From the NCBI RefSeq assembly GCF_000252995.1, contig NC_015761.1, positions 2,976,001-3,040,000 of the forward strand: a stretch of 64,000 bases of DNA, written 5' to 3'. Source of the stretch: Salmonella bongori NCTC 12419. Lineage in GTDB: Bacteria > Pseudomonadota > Gammaproteobacteria > Enterobacterales > Enterobacteriaceae. The notes under the pieces are model-generated. The model did no database searches and had not been told where the DNA came from. It saw only the letters and a program-made list of their open reading frames with translations. The first letter of the stretch is position 1, and every line of letters starts with the position of its first letter. The translations under genes and the position numbers were made by a program. Shown here one piece after another: positions 35,777-45,568 of this stretch.

Positions 35777-36446
35777 ATACCATTCTCCTTATTATATGTG
35801 GACATCCTGATCTATGCCTGGACAAAGTATTATTGCCCCATGCTAACATAATGAAAAATCGGATGTCATCTGCCATAATCATCCACTCAAGAGAATAAGA
35901 CAAAACCTCCACAAAACCTAAACAATTACAGAGTCAACTATTCAATAACAGCATGACCAACAATAATGTACACGCCTGCACGTAACACCAAAATAGCATT
36001 AGCAGGACTAACATTACCGTCTGAATAATAATTAACTGCATTTACTTAAACTTATCTAACTATCTTCCCGGTAAGAGTATATATGGCGTAAACACAAAAC
36101 TTCAGAATAAATAAATTACTTAACATAAACTTTCTATTTTACTCATAATATAATTTGGTTTAGGCAAAATATTATTTTTGCCCGTTCATCAGGAGAAATG
36201 ACATGACGCAAACGTCAAGAAATGATAACCCTATCACCGATCGCCAAACGTACTGATTTAGAAGAACATAAGACAACGGCAACACCATCGCAGGTAGCTT
36301 CGCCACGGGTCCGAAAAAGTTAAGAATAATTTGTGATATTGTTTCTCAAATATTGCCAATTAAGGGCCTGCTGGCAACTAACTTTTTTAAGTACAACAGA
36401 TCGGGATATCGGCATTTGTGCCAATATCCCGACGATCATGATCCCG
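35777..36446. other. AT-rich gene-free region with a gene-start remnant
   Basis: About 670 bases between two minus-strand genes. Mostly AT-rich. At 36190-36255 there is an SD (AGGAGA), an ATG and 17 codons (MTQTSRNDNPITDRQTY) ended by TGA on the plus strand, then more degenerate coding-like sequence. It looks like the 5' end of a deleted gene; I cannot name it safely. Confidence 0.5.
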
Positions 36447-38306
36447 CTACGCTTTGAGAACGATTAGCGGTTCAATATCACTTTCTTTTTTAATGACTAA
36501 TGATTCATCACCGCGCAGGCAGGTCCCACCATAGTTACCGCCCACGGTAAAGGTACATACCTGAATATACTTCCCGGCGACCTTAGGCAGACACCATAAC
36601 TGCTGATAGATATTTTTCTGCGTGGCGAATTTACCGCTGGTTTTGTCCAGTAGCTCTTCCTGATGACTCACTAAATCAATATTACTGCCGCATCGTCCGG
36701 CAATCGGTTTTACCGCATAGCCGGTCTGCACCAGCTCATCGTTGACGGTAAAATCCGTGTCAAGCAGATAACGATGATGCGGGAAGAGCGACCACAGGAT
36801 CGGCAGTATCGCTTTGTTACCGGGGATCACCGTCCACAGCGGTTCAAACACCAATACTTCCGGACGCAGTAACACATCAATCAGCCGGACGGCGTGTTCC
36901 GGGTGTCCGGTACGAATAGGCACCGCAGCGTACTCCATCTCGCTGACTTCCCGAATCTGCTCTATCGCCGTTTCCCAGGCCCAGGTCTTCCAGACGCAAT
37001 TGACCAGCCGTCCGTCACCATCGATGAGCTGACCAGCCTTATCCCAACGCAACTCATCCAGCCCGCGGAGGATTTTACTCTCGAAACCGGCCTGATGCAG
37101 CGCCTGCTGCATAAACTGCGCGTGATAATCCTCTTCGATATCGTCATCCTGCATGATATGGACGAAAGGGCGCGCCTTACTGTGTTTCCAGGCGCCCGCC
37201 AGCTCGTTAATTAACCCCTCGGCGGGGTTATGCCCTTTACCGGTATACCCCTGCCCGGCCCACTTTTCGAGAATTAATCCTGCTTCGGTATGACAGGATG
37301 CGGAATCGGCATTGTATTCATACACTTTCAGCCCACGCTCATCCATGCAGAAGTCCATACGCCCCGTGATCATATGGTGACGACGGCGCTGCCATGAGAG
37401 ACGCAGGCGAGGCCAAAGGATTTTGGGGATATCAAATAGCGCCAACAAGTTATCGTCTTTTAAGACTTTGTCTGTGGCGTGCAGATACATCAAATGCAGC
37501 TCATTCGTCGCTTTGATAAGTTCTTGTTCGGCGCTCTCGGTGATGGTGAAATACTGGTACGGGTCCTGATTAATAACGTGCCCGTTCGCCTGTACATAGG
37601 CTTTTTGTAATGGATCGCGCTCATCCAGCCATTGACCGTCAAACTGACCTTTCTCTGGTAACCTTGCACCACGAATCGTCAGCGACTGATTAGCAATATC
37701 AGGTTGCGACAAACTGTATTGCGTGTCGTCAGTCTGGATCATCCAGCCTAAAATCGTCGTGTCGTCAAAGGTGTCACGCAGGGTGTAACAGCCGTTTTCT
37801 ACCACCATTTCCAGTTCACGAGTCCACTGCTGCCCTGGCGGCAATGGCGTATGGATAACATTTTGCTCGGCGATACGAATTTTGTTATCCAGTAGTTGGG
37901 TAATAATCGCGACGTGCCCGGTATCCTTGAACTCGCCGCCTTTTTGCCAGATGAGCAGCGCCCCGGCCTCCGGCGCGCGAGGCGAACCATTCGGGAAGGC
38001 CTGTAAAGGCAGAATGTTGTCATTGACGACCTCACGCAGAAAACGCAGCGAGAAGATCTCCCAGGCCATGCCGACGTCGGTAAAAACCACGCCATAATTC
38101 AGAAAGAGGAAACGACGGGCAAACTCTACACATTGCCATTTATGCCCCATGTATTCATCGTCAATGTAGCTACGAAAAGCTGCATCATCGTCGTCGTCCC
38201 GCGGATCGAGGGAGCTATAATCTGAAGAGTAGATCGCTACGCCGCCGGGGGCGTAGCCTAATAATGTCCCGAAGGGGGCATCCTGACTGGTGGTTCCTTT
38301 GCTCAT
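36447..38306 (-). CDS. gss: Bifunctional glutathionylspermidine synthetase/amidase
   Basis: Makes glutathionylspermidine from glutathione, spermidine and ATP (C-terminal synthetase) and hydrolyses it again (N-terminal amidase). 619 residues as in E. coli Gss. The N-terminal CHAP domain has the nucleophile Cys in GHKWQCVEFARRF and the His in DTGHVAIITQ. The C-terminal ATP-grasp part includes GRMDFCMDERGLKVYEYNAD, PLWTVIPGNKAILPILWSLF and CGSNIDLV. No truncation seen. Confidence 0.96.
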   Translation of the reverse strand: MSKGTTSQDAPFGTLLGYAPGGVAIYSSDYSSLDPRDDDDDAAFRSYIDDEYMGHKWQCVEFARRFLFLNYGVVFTDVGMAWEIFSLRFLREVVNDNILPLQAFPNGSPRAPEAGALLIWQKGGEFKDTGHVAIITQLLDNKIRIAEQNVIHTPLPPGQQWTRELEMVVENGCYTLRDTFDDTTILGWMIQTDDTQYSLSQPDIANQSLTIRGARLPEKGQFDGQWLDERDPLQKAYVQANGHVINQDPYQYFTITESAEQELIKATNELHLMYLHATDKVLKDDNLLALFDIPKILWPRLRLSWQRRRHHMITGRMDFCMDERGLKVYEYNADSASCHTEAGLILEKWAGQGYTGKGHNPAEGLINELAGAWKHSKARPFVHIMQDDDIEEDYHAQFMQQALHQAGFESKILRGLDELRWDKAGQLIDGDGRLVNCVWKTWAWETAIEQIREVSEMEYAAVPIRTGHPEHAVRLIDVLLRPEVLVFEPLWTVIPGNKAILPILWSLFPHHRYLLDTDFTVNDELVQTGYAVKPIAGRCGSNIDLVSHQEELLDKTSGKFATQKNIYQQLWCLPKVAGKYIQVCTFTVGGNYGGTCLRGDESLVIKKESDIEPLIVLKA

Positions 38307-38534
38307 GCACCTTACCTCAAAACAATACCGCCTGAGCAGCCTGGCGTAATTTTCGCTCTGATTATCTGCTCTGTGACACTAACCGGACAGAGGGTGAGAT
38401 AATCATACACCTCAATAAGGCGTGCTGACGCCCGAAGGTTAAAATTTCACTCGGCGGAATGCCCTGATCGGTTAAATGTCCGGTTTGCGAACTGCTACAC
38501 TGCTTCAACACCACCACTCAGAAGGCAGGTCAAC

Positions 38535-39401
38535 ATGGCAGACAATACTTACCACCCCGCAAAAGTCTGGACGTGGGATAAGTCCGGCGGCGGCGCGTTC
38601 GCTAACATCAACCGCCCGTTTTCCGGCCCGACGCACGATAAAATGCTACCCGTCGGCAATCACCCGCTACAGCTCTATTCGCTGGGAACGCCAAACGGTC
38701 AGAAAGTGACCATTATGCTGGAGGAACTTCTGGCGCAGGGCGTCACCGGCGCCGAATATGATGCCTGGTTGATTCGCATCGGTGAGGGCGATCAGTTTTC
38801 CAGCGGCTTTGTTGAGGCCAATCCGAATTCAAAAATCCCGGCGCTGCGCGATCACTCACAAAATCCGCCGATTCGGGTTTTTGAATCAGGCGCGATTCTT
38901 GTCTATCTGGCGGAGAAATTTGGCTATTTCCTGCCGCAGGATATGGCTAAGCGTACTGAAACCCTTAACTGGCTGTTCTGGCTACAGGGCGCGGCGCCGT
39001 TCCTCGGCGGCGGTTTCGGTCACTTCTATCATTATGCCCCGGTGAAAATTGAGTACGCTATTAATCGCTTCACCATGGAAGCCAAGCGTCTGCTGGATGT
39101 TCTGGACAAGCAGTTAGCCCATAACCCATATGTCGCTGGGGAAGAGTACACCATTGCCGATATGGCTGTCTGGCCGTGGTTTGGCAACGTGGTGTTGGGG
39201 AATGTCTATGACGCAGCGGAATTCCTGGATGCCGGAAGTTATCAAAACGTGCAACGCTGGGCGAAACAAATCGCTGAGCGTCCAGCGGTAAAACGGGGGC
39301 GAATCGTCAACCGCACTAACGGGCCGCTGAACGAACAACTTCATGAGCGCCATAACGCCAGCGACTTCGAAAACAATACCGAAGATAAACGTCAACGTTA
39401 A
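38535..39401 (+). CDS. yghU: GST-like disulfide-bond oxidoreductase YghU
   Basis: Cytoplasmic glutathione-transferase homologue of the Nu class with disulfide reductase activity, 288 residues as in E. coli. The thioredoxin-fold domain includes PLQLYSLGTPNGQKVTIMLE and NPNSKIPALRD; the helical domain includes LFWLQGAAPFLGGGFGHFYHYAP and YTIADMAVWPWFG. It is divergent from gss, both linked with glutathione chemistry. Confidence 0.95.
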   Translation: MADNTYHPAKVWTWDKSGGGAFANINRPFSGPTHDKMLPVGNHPLQLYSLGTPNGQKVTIMLEELLAQGVTGAEYDAWLIRIGEGDQFSSGFVEANPNSKIPALRDHSQNPPIRVFESGAILVYLAEKFGYFLPQDMAKRTETLNWLFWLQGAAPFLGGGFGHFYHYAPVKIEYAINRFTMEAKRLLDVLDKQLAHNPYVAGEEYTIADMAVWPWFGNVVLGNVYDAAEFLDAGSYQNVQRWAKQIAERPAVKRGRIVNRTNGPLNEQLHERHNASDFENNTEDKRQR

Positions 39402-39403
39402 AC

Positions 39404-39442
39404 CATGATGCCGGATGAGGTATTCATGTCATCATCCGGCAT
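39404..39442. repeat. REP-type palindrome
   Basis: ATGCCGGATGAGG ... CATCATCCGGCAT arms just after yghU. It forms the boundary where the minus-strand ModA-like gene is truncated. Confidence 0.75.
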
Positions 39443-39580
39443 GGTATTCCCTGATGACGCTTCGATGCGCTCACGTAACAGTCCCGCCGGGCCGAATTCA
39501 CATACGGCATCCGCCTGAAACTCTGCCATTAGCCGTGGCCAGACGGCACGTAAACTTCCAGCAGCCAGGATTCGCATCAT
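39443..39580 (-). pseudogene. Truncated molybdate-type (ModA-like) binding-protein gene
   Basis: Minus-strand start MRILAAGSLRAVWPRLMAEF, then EFGPAGLLRERIEA, resembles the N-terminus of periplasmic ModA-like substrate-binding proteins (without a signal peptide). After about 40 codons the homology stops at the REP element. Its ATG overlaps the stop of the preceding broken gene (CAATGATG), so the two were once an operon. Confidence 0.6.
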
Positions 39581-40054
39581 TGCATGCCCTGATAATGGGT
39601 ACGGTAAAAACGCTGATACCAGTCGTTAGCGAATTTTTGCATGTCGATATCGCGGAATTTTTCCGGATAAAGTTTTTTCGCCATCCACAGTTCACCAATT
39701 CCTACCGCCTCCGGCATCGGGTATCCCCAGGCTTTGGCGTAATCCGGCATCAGGTAAACCCGATGATGCTTCACTGCGTCAATGACCTGCCACTAGGGAC
39801 TTAGCAGGATCTCATTGGCGACCTTTGAATTGTTGTTTCCAGTTCGCCATAACCCCAACGATTTTGTCAGTGGCATTCATCTGTACAAGGAGATTGCGCG
39901 TTTGATGCTGGAGCACCACCACTCTGTCGACGGTATCCGGAACCGTGACCTGGCGGCCAATTTGATCGGTAAAAGTGCGCGCCGCCTGTGTTATTAACGG
40001 ACAGCAAAAAAGCAACGCCAGCAGGGGGAGCTGGCGCAAGGACTTATGCATAGG
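39577..40054 (-). pseudogene. Broken ABC-type periplasmic binding protein gene (TroA-like fold)
   Basis: The N-terminal part (start at MHKSLRQLPLLALLFCCPLI, signal peptide, then TFTDQIGRQVTVPDTVDRVV) fits BtuF/FecB-like iron or cobalamin binding proteins. The 3' part in another frame (VYLMPDYAKAWGYPMPEAVG, then LWMAKKLYPEKFRDIDMQKF) is the C-terminal end. The middle ~150 codons are absent and the join at about 39800 is out of frame. An ABC substrate-binding gene has been destroyed by an internal deletion. Confidence 0.75.
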
Positions 40055-40126
40055 TTTCGCCTCATAATCGATATGTAATAAATTACACAACGATTACAGT
40101 GCGACATAATAGCGGCGATGGCTGAA

Positions 40127-40375
40127 TCAGGCGCTGGTGATGTCATACTCCATGCGACGTAGAGCATCCAGCGTGGCTTTCGCTTCATCTTCGTCAATGA
40201 TGCTCATCGCAAAACCAACATGTACCAATACCCATTGCCCCACCAGCTCGGCGGGTTTACCTTCACAAATCAGAGCAATATTGACATCACGTTTGATGCC
40301 ACACACTTCCACCTGCGCAAGCTGGTGAATATCATCTCCGACGGCCAGCACCTGACCGGGGACGCCAATACACAT
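40127..40375 (-). CDS. hybG: Hydrogenase maturation chaperone HybG (HypC family)
   Basis: Small chaperone of 82 residues that, with HypD, delivers the Fe(CN)2CO unit to the hydrogenase-2 large subunit precursor. The N-terminal MCIGVPGQV with the essential Cys2 is diagnostic of the HypC/HybG family. Last gene of the hyb operon. Confidence 0.95.
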   Translation of the reverse strand: MCIGVPGQVLAVGDDIHQLAQVEVCGIKRDVNIALICEGKPAELVGQWVLVHVGFAMSIIDEDEAKATLDALRRMEYDITSA

Positions 40376-40402
40376 AATTAACCACCTGAAATAAAATGCG
40401 GG

Positions 40403-40744
40403 TTATTCGACCTCAATACTTTTTACTTTCAACGAATCGCCGGTATCCACCCGCAAACGATCGCCATGACAATGCGGGCACTGCGCGTCATGCCTGAGAA
40501 TTTCCACTACCTGACTGCAATCCCAGCACCAGGCCTGAGCCGGCCTGTAGTCAATGTGCAGCTCGCACCCTTGCGCTAATGTCCCCTGGCAGGCGATGTC
40601 AAAGCTAAAACGAACCGCACGCTCTTCAACGCATGAAAGCGCGCCAATCTCCAGCCATACGCCGGTGACGCGCGCCACACCGTGCTGTTCTGCCTGCTGC
40701 TGGATAATTTCAACGGCGCTTTGGCAAAGAGACAGTTCATGCAT
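40403..40744 (-). CDS. hybF: Hydrogenase nickel incorporation protein HybF (HypA family)
   Basis: 113-residue nickel chaperone for hydrogenase-2. The start MHELSLCQSAVEII provides the nickel-binding MHE motif; the zinc site is CWDCSQVVEI ... CPHCHGD. The start is within the end of hybE (overlap 40737-40744), so translation is coupled. Confidence 0.95.
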   Translation of the reverse strand: MHELSLCQSAVEIIQQQAEQHGVARVTGVWLEIGALSCVEERAVRFSFDIACQGTLAQGCELHIDYRPAQAWCWDCSQVVEILRHDAQCPHCHGDRLRVDTGDSLKVKSIEVE

Positions 40745-41225
40745 TCTCACCGCTCCGACGGCCAAACAGCAACGCACGCCGGCTTGTCTGCGGCGCATCA
40801 GGATTACTTACCGGCAGGGATAACAGCATTCGCGCGCAGTCATCCGCCAGCCGAACGCCCTCTTCCGGCGACAGGCTACGGGAAAGCGGCGACATCAACG
40901 AGCAGGCAAGATATTGCGAAACGCCTTCCAGTTCGCCAACGGTAAAGGTCATTGTGCCGTAAGGCAGTTGCAGACCGAGTTTTTCACCGACGGTACGCCC
41001 GGGCCAGATCTGGTCCGGGCCAGGGAAGATTAACGCGCTTAGCATCCACGGCGTAATTACCGTGCCCGTCCATTGTCCTTCAAACAACGTAAAATCAGAG
41101 ACATGCACTGGCATAGTCGGATGCAGAAACGAAAGATCGTGCATCGAACGATGGGCTATCTCTTCAAACGCCGCCTGAACCCGGGCGACGGGCGCCGTGT
41201 CGAATCCGGAAAACGTTTCAGACAT
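40737..41225 (-). CDS. hybE: Hydrogenase-2 assembly chaperone HybE
   Basis: 162 residues, as in E. coli. HybE is a Tat-linked chaperone that binds the HybO small subunit precursor and prevents early export. Characteristic sequence: SMHDLSFLHPTMPVHVSDFT LFEGQWTG and YGTMTFTVGELEGVSQYLAC. Overlaps hybD by 8 bases. Confidence 0.94.
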   Translation of the reverse strand: MSETFSGFDTAPVARVQAAFEEIAHRSMHDLSFLHPTMPVHVSDFTLFEGQWTGTVITPWMLSALIFPGPDQIWPGRTVGEKLGLQLPYGTMTFTVGELEGVSQYLACSLMSPLSRSLSPEEGVRLADDCARMLLSLPVSNPDAPQTSRRALLFGRRSGENA

Positions 41226-41712
41226 GCGCCGTCTCCTTAGGAATCGCTTCCACGCCGGATTCACGCAACGCAGCAAGGACCTGCTCAAGCGCAGGTTCAA
41301 TCATCGCTTCTATGGTTGGTGTCAGGCCGATGTGCGGCTCCAACGACTGTGGAATAACACCGACCAGGGTCAGTTTCTTCGGGAACTCGCCGGTAAAACG
41401 GAGGGCCGACAACACGTCGGCCAGCCCAAGCTGATGCGGGGAGATTTTGTTGGTAAACAGCGCCGGAACTTCATCGTCGCGCAGTACCATAATGGTTCCC
41501 GGCGCGTTCTTTTTCGACACGATAGCGTCAGCAATGATCAAATGATCCCGATTCGCCATATCGCCAAGAAGTTCCATCCCTGCCGTGCCGCCATCCAGAA
41601 TCTCAACGAAATCCGGCAGGGTGTATCGCTGTTCTAACGCTTCAACAATACGCACCCCGATGGCTTCATCGGTCAGCAAAATATTGCCGACCCCTAAGAC
41701 TAATATCCGCAT
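41218..41712 (-). CDS. hybD: Hydrogenase-2 maturation endopeptidase HybD
   Basis: Removes the C-terminal peptide from HybC after nickel insertion. 164 residues; the nickel-binding residues are the Glu in LLTDEAIGVRIVE, the Asp in LIIADAIVS and the His in SPHQLGL. The ATG shares a base with the hybC stop (TAATG). Confidence 0.95.
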   Translation of the reverse strand: MRILVLGVGNILLTDEAIGVRIVEALEQRYTLPDFVEILDGGTAGMELLGDMANRDHLIIADAIVSKKNAPGTIMVLRDDEVPALFTNKISPHQLGLADVLSALRFTGEFPKKLTLVGVIPQSLEPHIGLTPTIEAMIEPALEQVLAALRESGVEAIPKETAHV

Positions 41713-43415
41713 TACAAAACCTTCACCGAGACGACTTCGTTTCCATCGGCGTCCACAACGTGTACCGCACACGCCATGCAAGGGTCGAAGGAGTGGATCG
41801 TACGTACCACTTCCAGCGGCTTCGCCGGATCGGCGATCGGCGTACCGACCAATGACTGTTCGTACGGCCCCACGTCATCGTTAAAGTTGCGCGGCCCCGA
41901 GTTCCAGGTCGAAGGCACCACTGCCTGGTAGTTACTGATAATGCCATCTTTGATCACCATCCAGTGAGATAGCATACCGCGCGGCGCCTCAAGGAAACCC
42001 ACCCCCTTAAACTCGCCCGTTGCCGGAATATTCGGCTTCACAAACGTGGTGTAGTCGCCTTTGCCGATATTCACAATCAGCGCATTGTATTGATCCTGCA
42101 ATACGTTTTGCAGTTCACAACAGTGAACGGTACGTCCAATAATACGGCCCAGTGTCGAATGAAGTTGTGCCATTTCCAGCGTTTTGCCGGTCAATTTCTG
42201 ATAAAGCGCAATAATTTCATTCAGCTTGGTTTGCGTGGACTCACGACCAGCGGCCAGTTTACACAGCATGTTCGCCAGCGGACCCACTTCCACCGTTTTG
42301 CCGTAAAAAGTCGGGGATTTGACCCAGGAGTATTTACCGTCATCCGACCAACCATCGTAAGCCGGAATCGTGGTGCCTTCCCACGGCGCCTGCGGCGCTT
42401 CATCTTTATACCAGGCGTGTTTTGCGCTCTCCTGAATACCTTTAATCAGGAACTCATCGGAGTGAGAGGTGATCGGACGATAGGTCGACAGATCCGCGTT
42501 GGTGATATAGCCACCAGGGAACAGGAAACTGCCGTTTTTACCGTCGGTCGGGAATTCCGGCGCGCTCAGATAGTTCACCGCGCCTTTACCGCGCTCCAGC
42601 CACTCCGGATAATACGCCGCGATCACTGCGGTATCCACTTTATACACCTGCTCGACAAAATCGCTCAGCTTATCGATAAACGATTTGATGTACATCAGGC
42701 GTTCAAGGTTCAGCGTACCGATGCTGTCAAGATTGATCGGGTTCGCGACCCCGCCAACCGCCAGGTTCTGGATATGCGGCGATTTACCGCCCAACAATGC
42801 CACGACGCGGTTAGCATCACGCTGGCATTCCAGCGCCTGCAAATAGTGGGCGACCGCAATCAGATTGACCTCCGGCGGTAACTGCATTGCCGGGTGCCCC
42901 CAGTAACCATTGGCAAAAATACCCAACTGGCCGCTGGCGACAAGATCTTTGATCTTGTTCTGAACTTTGGTGAACTCTTGCGCGCTGTTCAGGTGCCAGT
43001 TCGACACGCCATCCAGCATCGCGGAGGCTTTTGCCGGATCGGCTTTCAACGCAGAGGTAATATCCACCCAGTCCAGCGCGGAAAGCTGATAGAAATGGAC
43101 AATGTGGTCATGAGTGGTATGCGCCGCCAGAATAATGTTACGGATATACTGCGCGTTGACGGGAACATCGATATTTAGCGCACTTTCCGCCGCACGAACG
43201 GAAGAGATGGCGTGAGTCGTCGTACAAACGCCACAAATACGCTGCACAATCATCCACGCATCGCGCGGATCGCGGTTCTTTACGATCTCTTCCATACCGC
43301 GCCACATGGTGCCGGATGCCCATGCTTTGGATACGACGCCGTTCTCAATTTCGCAGTCAATGCGTAAATGTCCCTCAATACGGGTTACCGGATCAATAGT
43401 AATTCTCTGGCTCAT
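41712..43415 (-). CDS. hybC: Hydrogenase-2 large subunit (NiFe)
   Basis: Catalytic subunit carrying the NiFe(CN)2CO centre, 567 residues. The two Cys pairs that bind the metal are RICGVCT near residue 60 and DPCMACAVH near the end. Fifteen residues follow the His (VVDADGNEVVSVKVL), the peptide removed by HybD. Exported with HybO by the Tat system as a complex. Confidence 0.97.
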   Translation of the reverse strand: MSQRITIDPVTRIEGHLRIDCEIENGVVSKAWASGTMWRGMEEIVKNRDPRDAWMIVQRICGVCTTTHAISSVRAAESALNIDVPVNAQYIRNIILAAHTTHDHIVHFYQLSALDWVDITSALKADPAKASAMLDGVSNWHLNSAQEFTKVQNKIKDLVASGQLGIFANGYWGHPAMQLPPEVNLIAVAHYLQALECQRDANRVVALLGGKSPHIQNLAVGGVANPINLDSIGTLNLERLMYIKSFIDKLSDFVEQVYKVDTAVIAAYYPEWLERGKGAVNYLSAPEFPTDGKNGSFLFPGGYITNADLSTYRPITSHSDEFLIKGIQESAKHAWYKDEAPQAPWEGTTIPAYDGWSDDGKYSWVKSPTFYGKTVEVGPLANMLCKLAAGRESTQTKLNEIIALYQKLTGKTLEMAQLHSTLGRIIGRTVHCCELQNVLQDQYNALIVNIGKGDYTTFVKPNIPATGEFKGVGFLEAPRGMLSHWMVIKDGIISNYQAVVPSTWNSGPRNFNDDVGPYEQSLVGTPIADPAKPLEVVRTIHSFDPCMACAVHVVDADGNEVVSVKVL

Positions 43416-44590
43416 GCTTTGCTCGCCTCATGACGATTATGATCGTTTTGTTTTAAAGGAGGAAGTATCGGCAGTAGACGAATGAGTACGATGTATGCAC
43501 AAATCTCAATAGCCACAAAACCAATAGAAATCAACAATTCTTCCCAGGTCGGGAAGTAGTGGTAGCCACCACCAGGATTGAATGCCACCAGCGAATAAGA
43601 CAGACGCCAGGTTGCGCAGCCCAGTAGCGCGCTTAATGCAGACAGATACAGCATCCGCGAATCATTACGCAGCGTCGTCACACGCAGCACAATCAGCGGG
43701 AAGAGCATCAGCACAACTTCAATCCAGAACATGACGGAGTACAGATCGCCGGCAAACGCGTAAGACAGTTTGTCGCGGTAGATAAGCTCGCCAAAGCGCA
43801 GGACAACAAAAATGGCCAGCAATACGCTAATGGTGTTCGTTAACTTCACGAACAGGCTTTTCTCATCCGGACCGTTACCCCGCAGGCCAGCCTGAACCAA
43901 TGACCCTTCAAAAATAACGATCGAGAAGCCCATAATGAAGGCGGTGAGCACCGAGAACAGCGGCAGCATTTCATAGGCCTGCCAGAGCGGATGAACTTTA
44001 TAGCCCGCAGAAATCATCAATGACCCCATTGAAGACTGGTGCATCGTCGGCAGCAGCGCGCCGATGGCGATAATAAAGAACATCACGTTGTTCAGACGCT
44101 TGAGGGAAACCTTCCAGCCCAGACGTTCCAGCACGGCAGGCGCAAATTCCAGCACCATAATACCGATATAGATAGTCATACAGACCGCCGTCTCAAACAG
44201 AACCGAGTTCACGTTGAAGTGACCCGGAATGTAGAAGTACGGCAGGTTCCAGTAACGGCCGACGTCAATGGTGATGGAAAGACCACCGAGTGAGTAACCG
44301 AACAGACTCGCCAGCAGCGCCGGGCGCACCAGTGGATGATACTGACCGCGGTTAAAGACATACACTGCCCATGCCAATGCCCAACCACCACAGGCAAAGC
44401 CGGTGCCGATAAGCAGGTCAAAGGCAATCCACACCCCCCACGGGAAACCACCGTTCAGGTCGGACACGGAGCCCAATCCGAAGACCAGACGTTTCACGAT
44501 AAGAATCATACACAGGACGATTAACGGCCCGAAGATGATGACCGGTTTACTGATGATTTTGCCGCCCAGCGGTTTAGGATCATGACTCAT
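43412..44590 (-). CDS. hybB: Hydrogenase-2 membrane subunit HybB (NrfD family)
   Basis: Integral membrane protein of 392 residues with about 10 helices that passes electrons to quinones. Conserved NrfD-family segments: SVSDLNGGFPWGVWIAFDLL, GTGFACGGWALAWAVYVFNR, and LGCATWRLSYSLVAFNPGGG. The ATG at 44590 is the E. coli-like start. It overlaps both neighbours by a few bases. Confidence 0.95.
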   Translation of the reverse strand: MSHDPKPLGGKIISKPVIIFGPLIVLCMILIVKRLVFGLGSVSDLNGGFPWGVWIAFDLLIGTGFACGGWALAWAVYVFNRGQYHPLVRPALLASLFGYSLGGLSITIDVGRYWNLPYFYIPGHFNVNSVLFETAVCMTIYIGIMVLEFAPAVLERLGWKVSLKRLNNVMFFIIAIGALLPTMHQSSMGSLMISAGYKVHPLWQAYEMLPLFSVLTAFIMGFSIVIFEGSLVQAGLRGNGPDEKSLFVKLTNTISVLLAIFVVLRFGELIYRDKLSYAFAGDLYSVMFWIEVVLMLFPLIVLRVTTLRNDSRMLYLSALSALLGCATWRLSYSLVAFNPGGGYHYFPTWEELLISIGFVAIEICAYIVLIRLLPILPPLKQNDHNRHEASKA

Positions 44591-45566
44591 GATCGTCTCC
44601 TCCATCGTGATGGTCGTTTTTAGTGTTACGACGAACCAACACGGTTAAGCCCGCCAGCGCAGCCAGGGGTAGTATCATGCCCTTGTACAGGGAGTGTTGA
44701 ACATGTTCGGAACGCGCACCGGTTGACAGATCGTCCAGTTTCGGCAAATCCAAATCTTCGTAAGGCACACCTGTCAGTACCAGCACCTGGGTACCCCCGC
44801 CCTCTTTTTCACCATAAAGATGCGGATAGTACTTCGGCACCGTATGCAAATAGGTGTCATTGGTTTTCAGCGTCTGACGCGGATAGTGGTATTCGCTGCC
44901 AGGCTTCAGCGCAAGACGTTTTTTCGCCTCAGCCATCAGCTCTTCACGAGTACCAAAAATAACCGCTCCGGCAGGACAGACTTCCACACAGCCCGGCAAC
45001 CCGCCTTTGTCCAGACGTTCAACACCCTTCTGGTTACACAGTTCACATTTGTGCAGTGCGCCAAACGGATTGTTGTAGTCGTACTTCGGTACGTTGTACG
45101 GACAGGCGACCATGCAGTAACGGCAACCGGTACACACGTCTTTGTCGTAATGAACAATGCCGGTTTTCGGGTCTTTCTTTAGCGCGGAGACCGGACAAAC
45201 GGAGACACAGTTAGGATCGACGCAATGCATGCACTGCTTCTTGATGTATGCGTAGCCGTTCTCTTCCTGATCTTTGTTCACGCCCGTGCCGCTGTGCCAT
45301 ACCTGAATGATGTTATTGGTATACGGAGACAGCTTGTCGTTGTTTGACCAGGTCTGCTCCCCTTGCGGATTACGCGCCGGGAAGTTGATATCCTGACATT
45401 TTGTGACGCAGGCCTGGCAACCTACACACAGCGTGGAGTCATACAGCATCCCCAGCGCACCAGGAATCGGTGGACGGTTTTCTGCAGCCGCATGGCTGAC
45501 GGACGGCGCAGCGCCCAACAGCAATGCTCCACCAGAGGCTGCTTTAATAAAGTCACGTCTGTTCAC
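44580..45566 (-). CDS. hybA: Hydrogenase-2 ferredoxin-like subunit HybA
   Basis: 328-residue electron-transfer subunit with a twin-arginine signal (NRRDFIKAASGGALLLG). Four Cys clusters for [4Fe-4S] centres are visible: CVGCQACVTKC, CMHCVDPNCVSVCP, CTGCRYCMVACP, and CELC...CVEVCP. A C-terminal hydrophobic helix (YKGMILPLAALAGLTVLV) anchors it in the membrane. Confidence 0.96.
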   Translation of the reverse strand: MNRRDFIKAASGGALLLGAAPSVSHAAAENRPPIPGALGMLYDSTLCVGCQACVTKCQDINFPARNPQGEQTWSNNDKLSPYTNNIIQVWHSGTGVNKDQEENGYAYIKKQCMHCVDPNCVSVCPVSALKKDPKTGIVHYDKDVCTGCRYCMVACPYNVPKYDYNNPFGALHKCELCNQKGVERLDKGGLPGCVEVCPAGAVIFGTREELMAEAKKRLALKPGSEYHYPRQTLKTNDTYLHTVPKYYPHLYGEKEGGGTQVLVLTGVPYEDLDLPKLDDLSTGARSEHVQHSLYKGMILPLAALAGLTVLVRRNTKNDHHDGGDDHES

Positions 45567-45568
45567 GG

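Noticed and set aside
36201..36330. Possible catalase N-terminus remnant (DNGNTIAGSFATGP)
   Set aside because: Only a weak, short resemblance; not enough to name the lost gene.
6094..36446. Search for a second copy of the pheV 3' end (attR) to the right of the island
   Set aside because: No stretch resembling TTCGATTCCGAGTCCGGGCACCA was found by eye downstream; the right boundary cannot be set this way.
42090..42881. 263-codon plus-strand frame across hybC
   Set aside because: Antisense shadow of the hydrogenase large subunit with no recognisable product.
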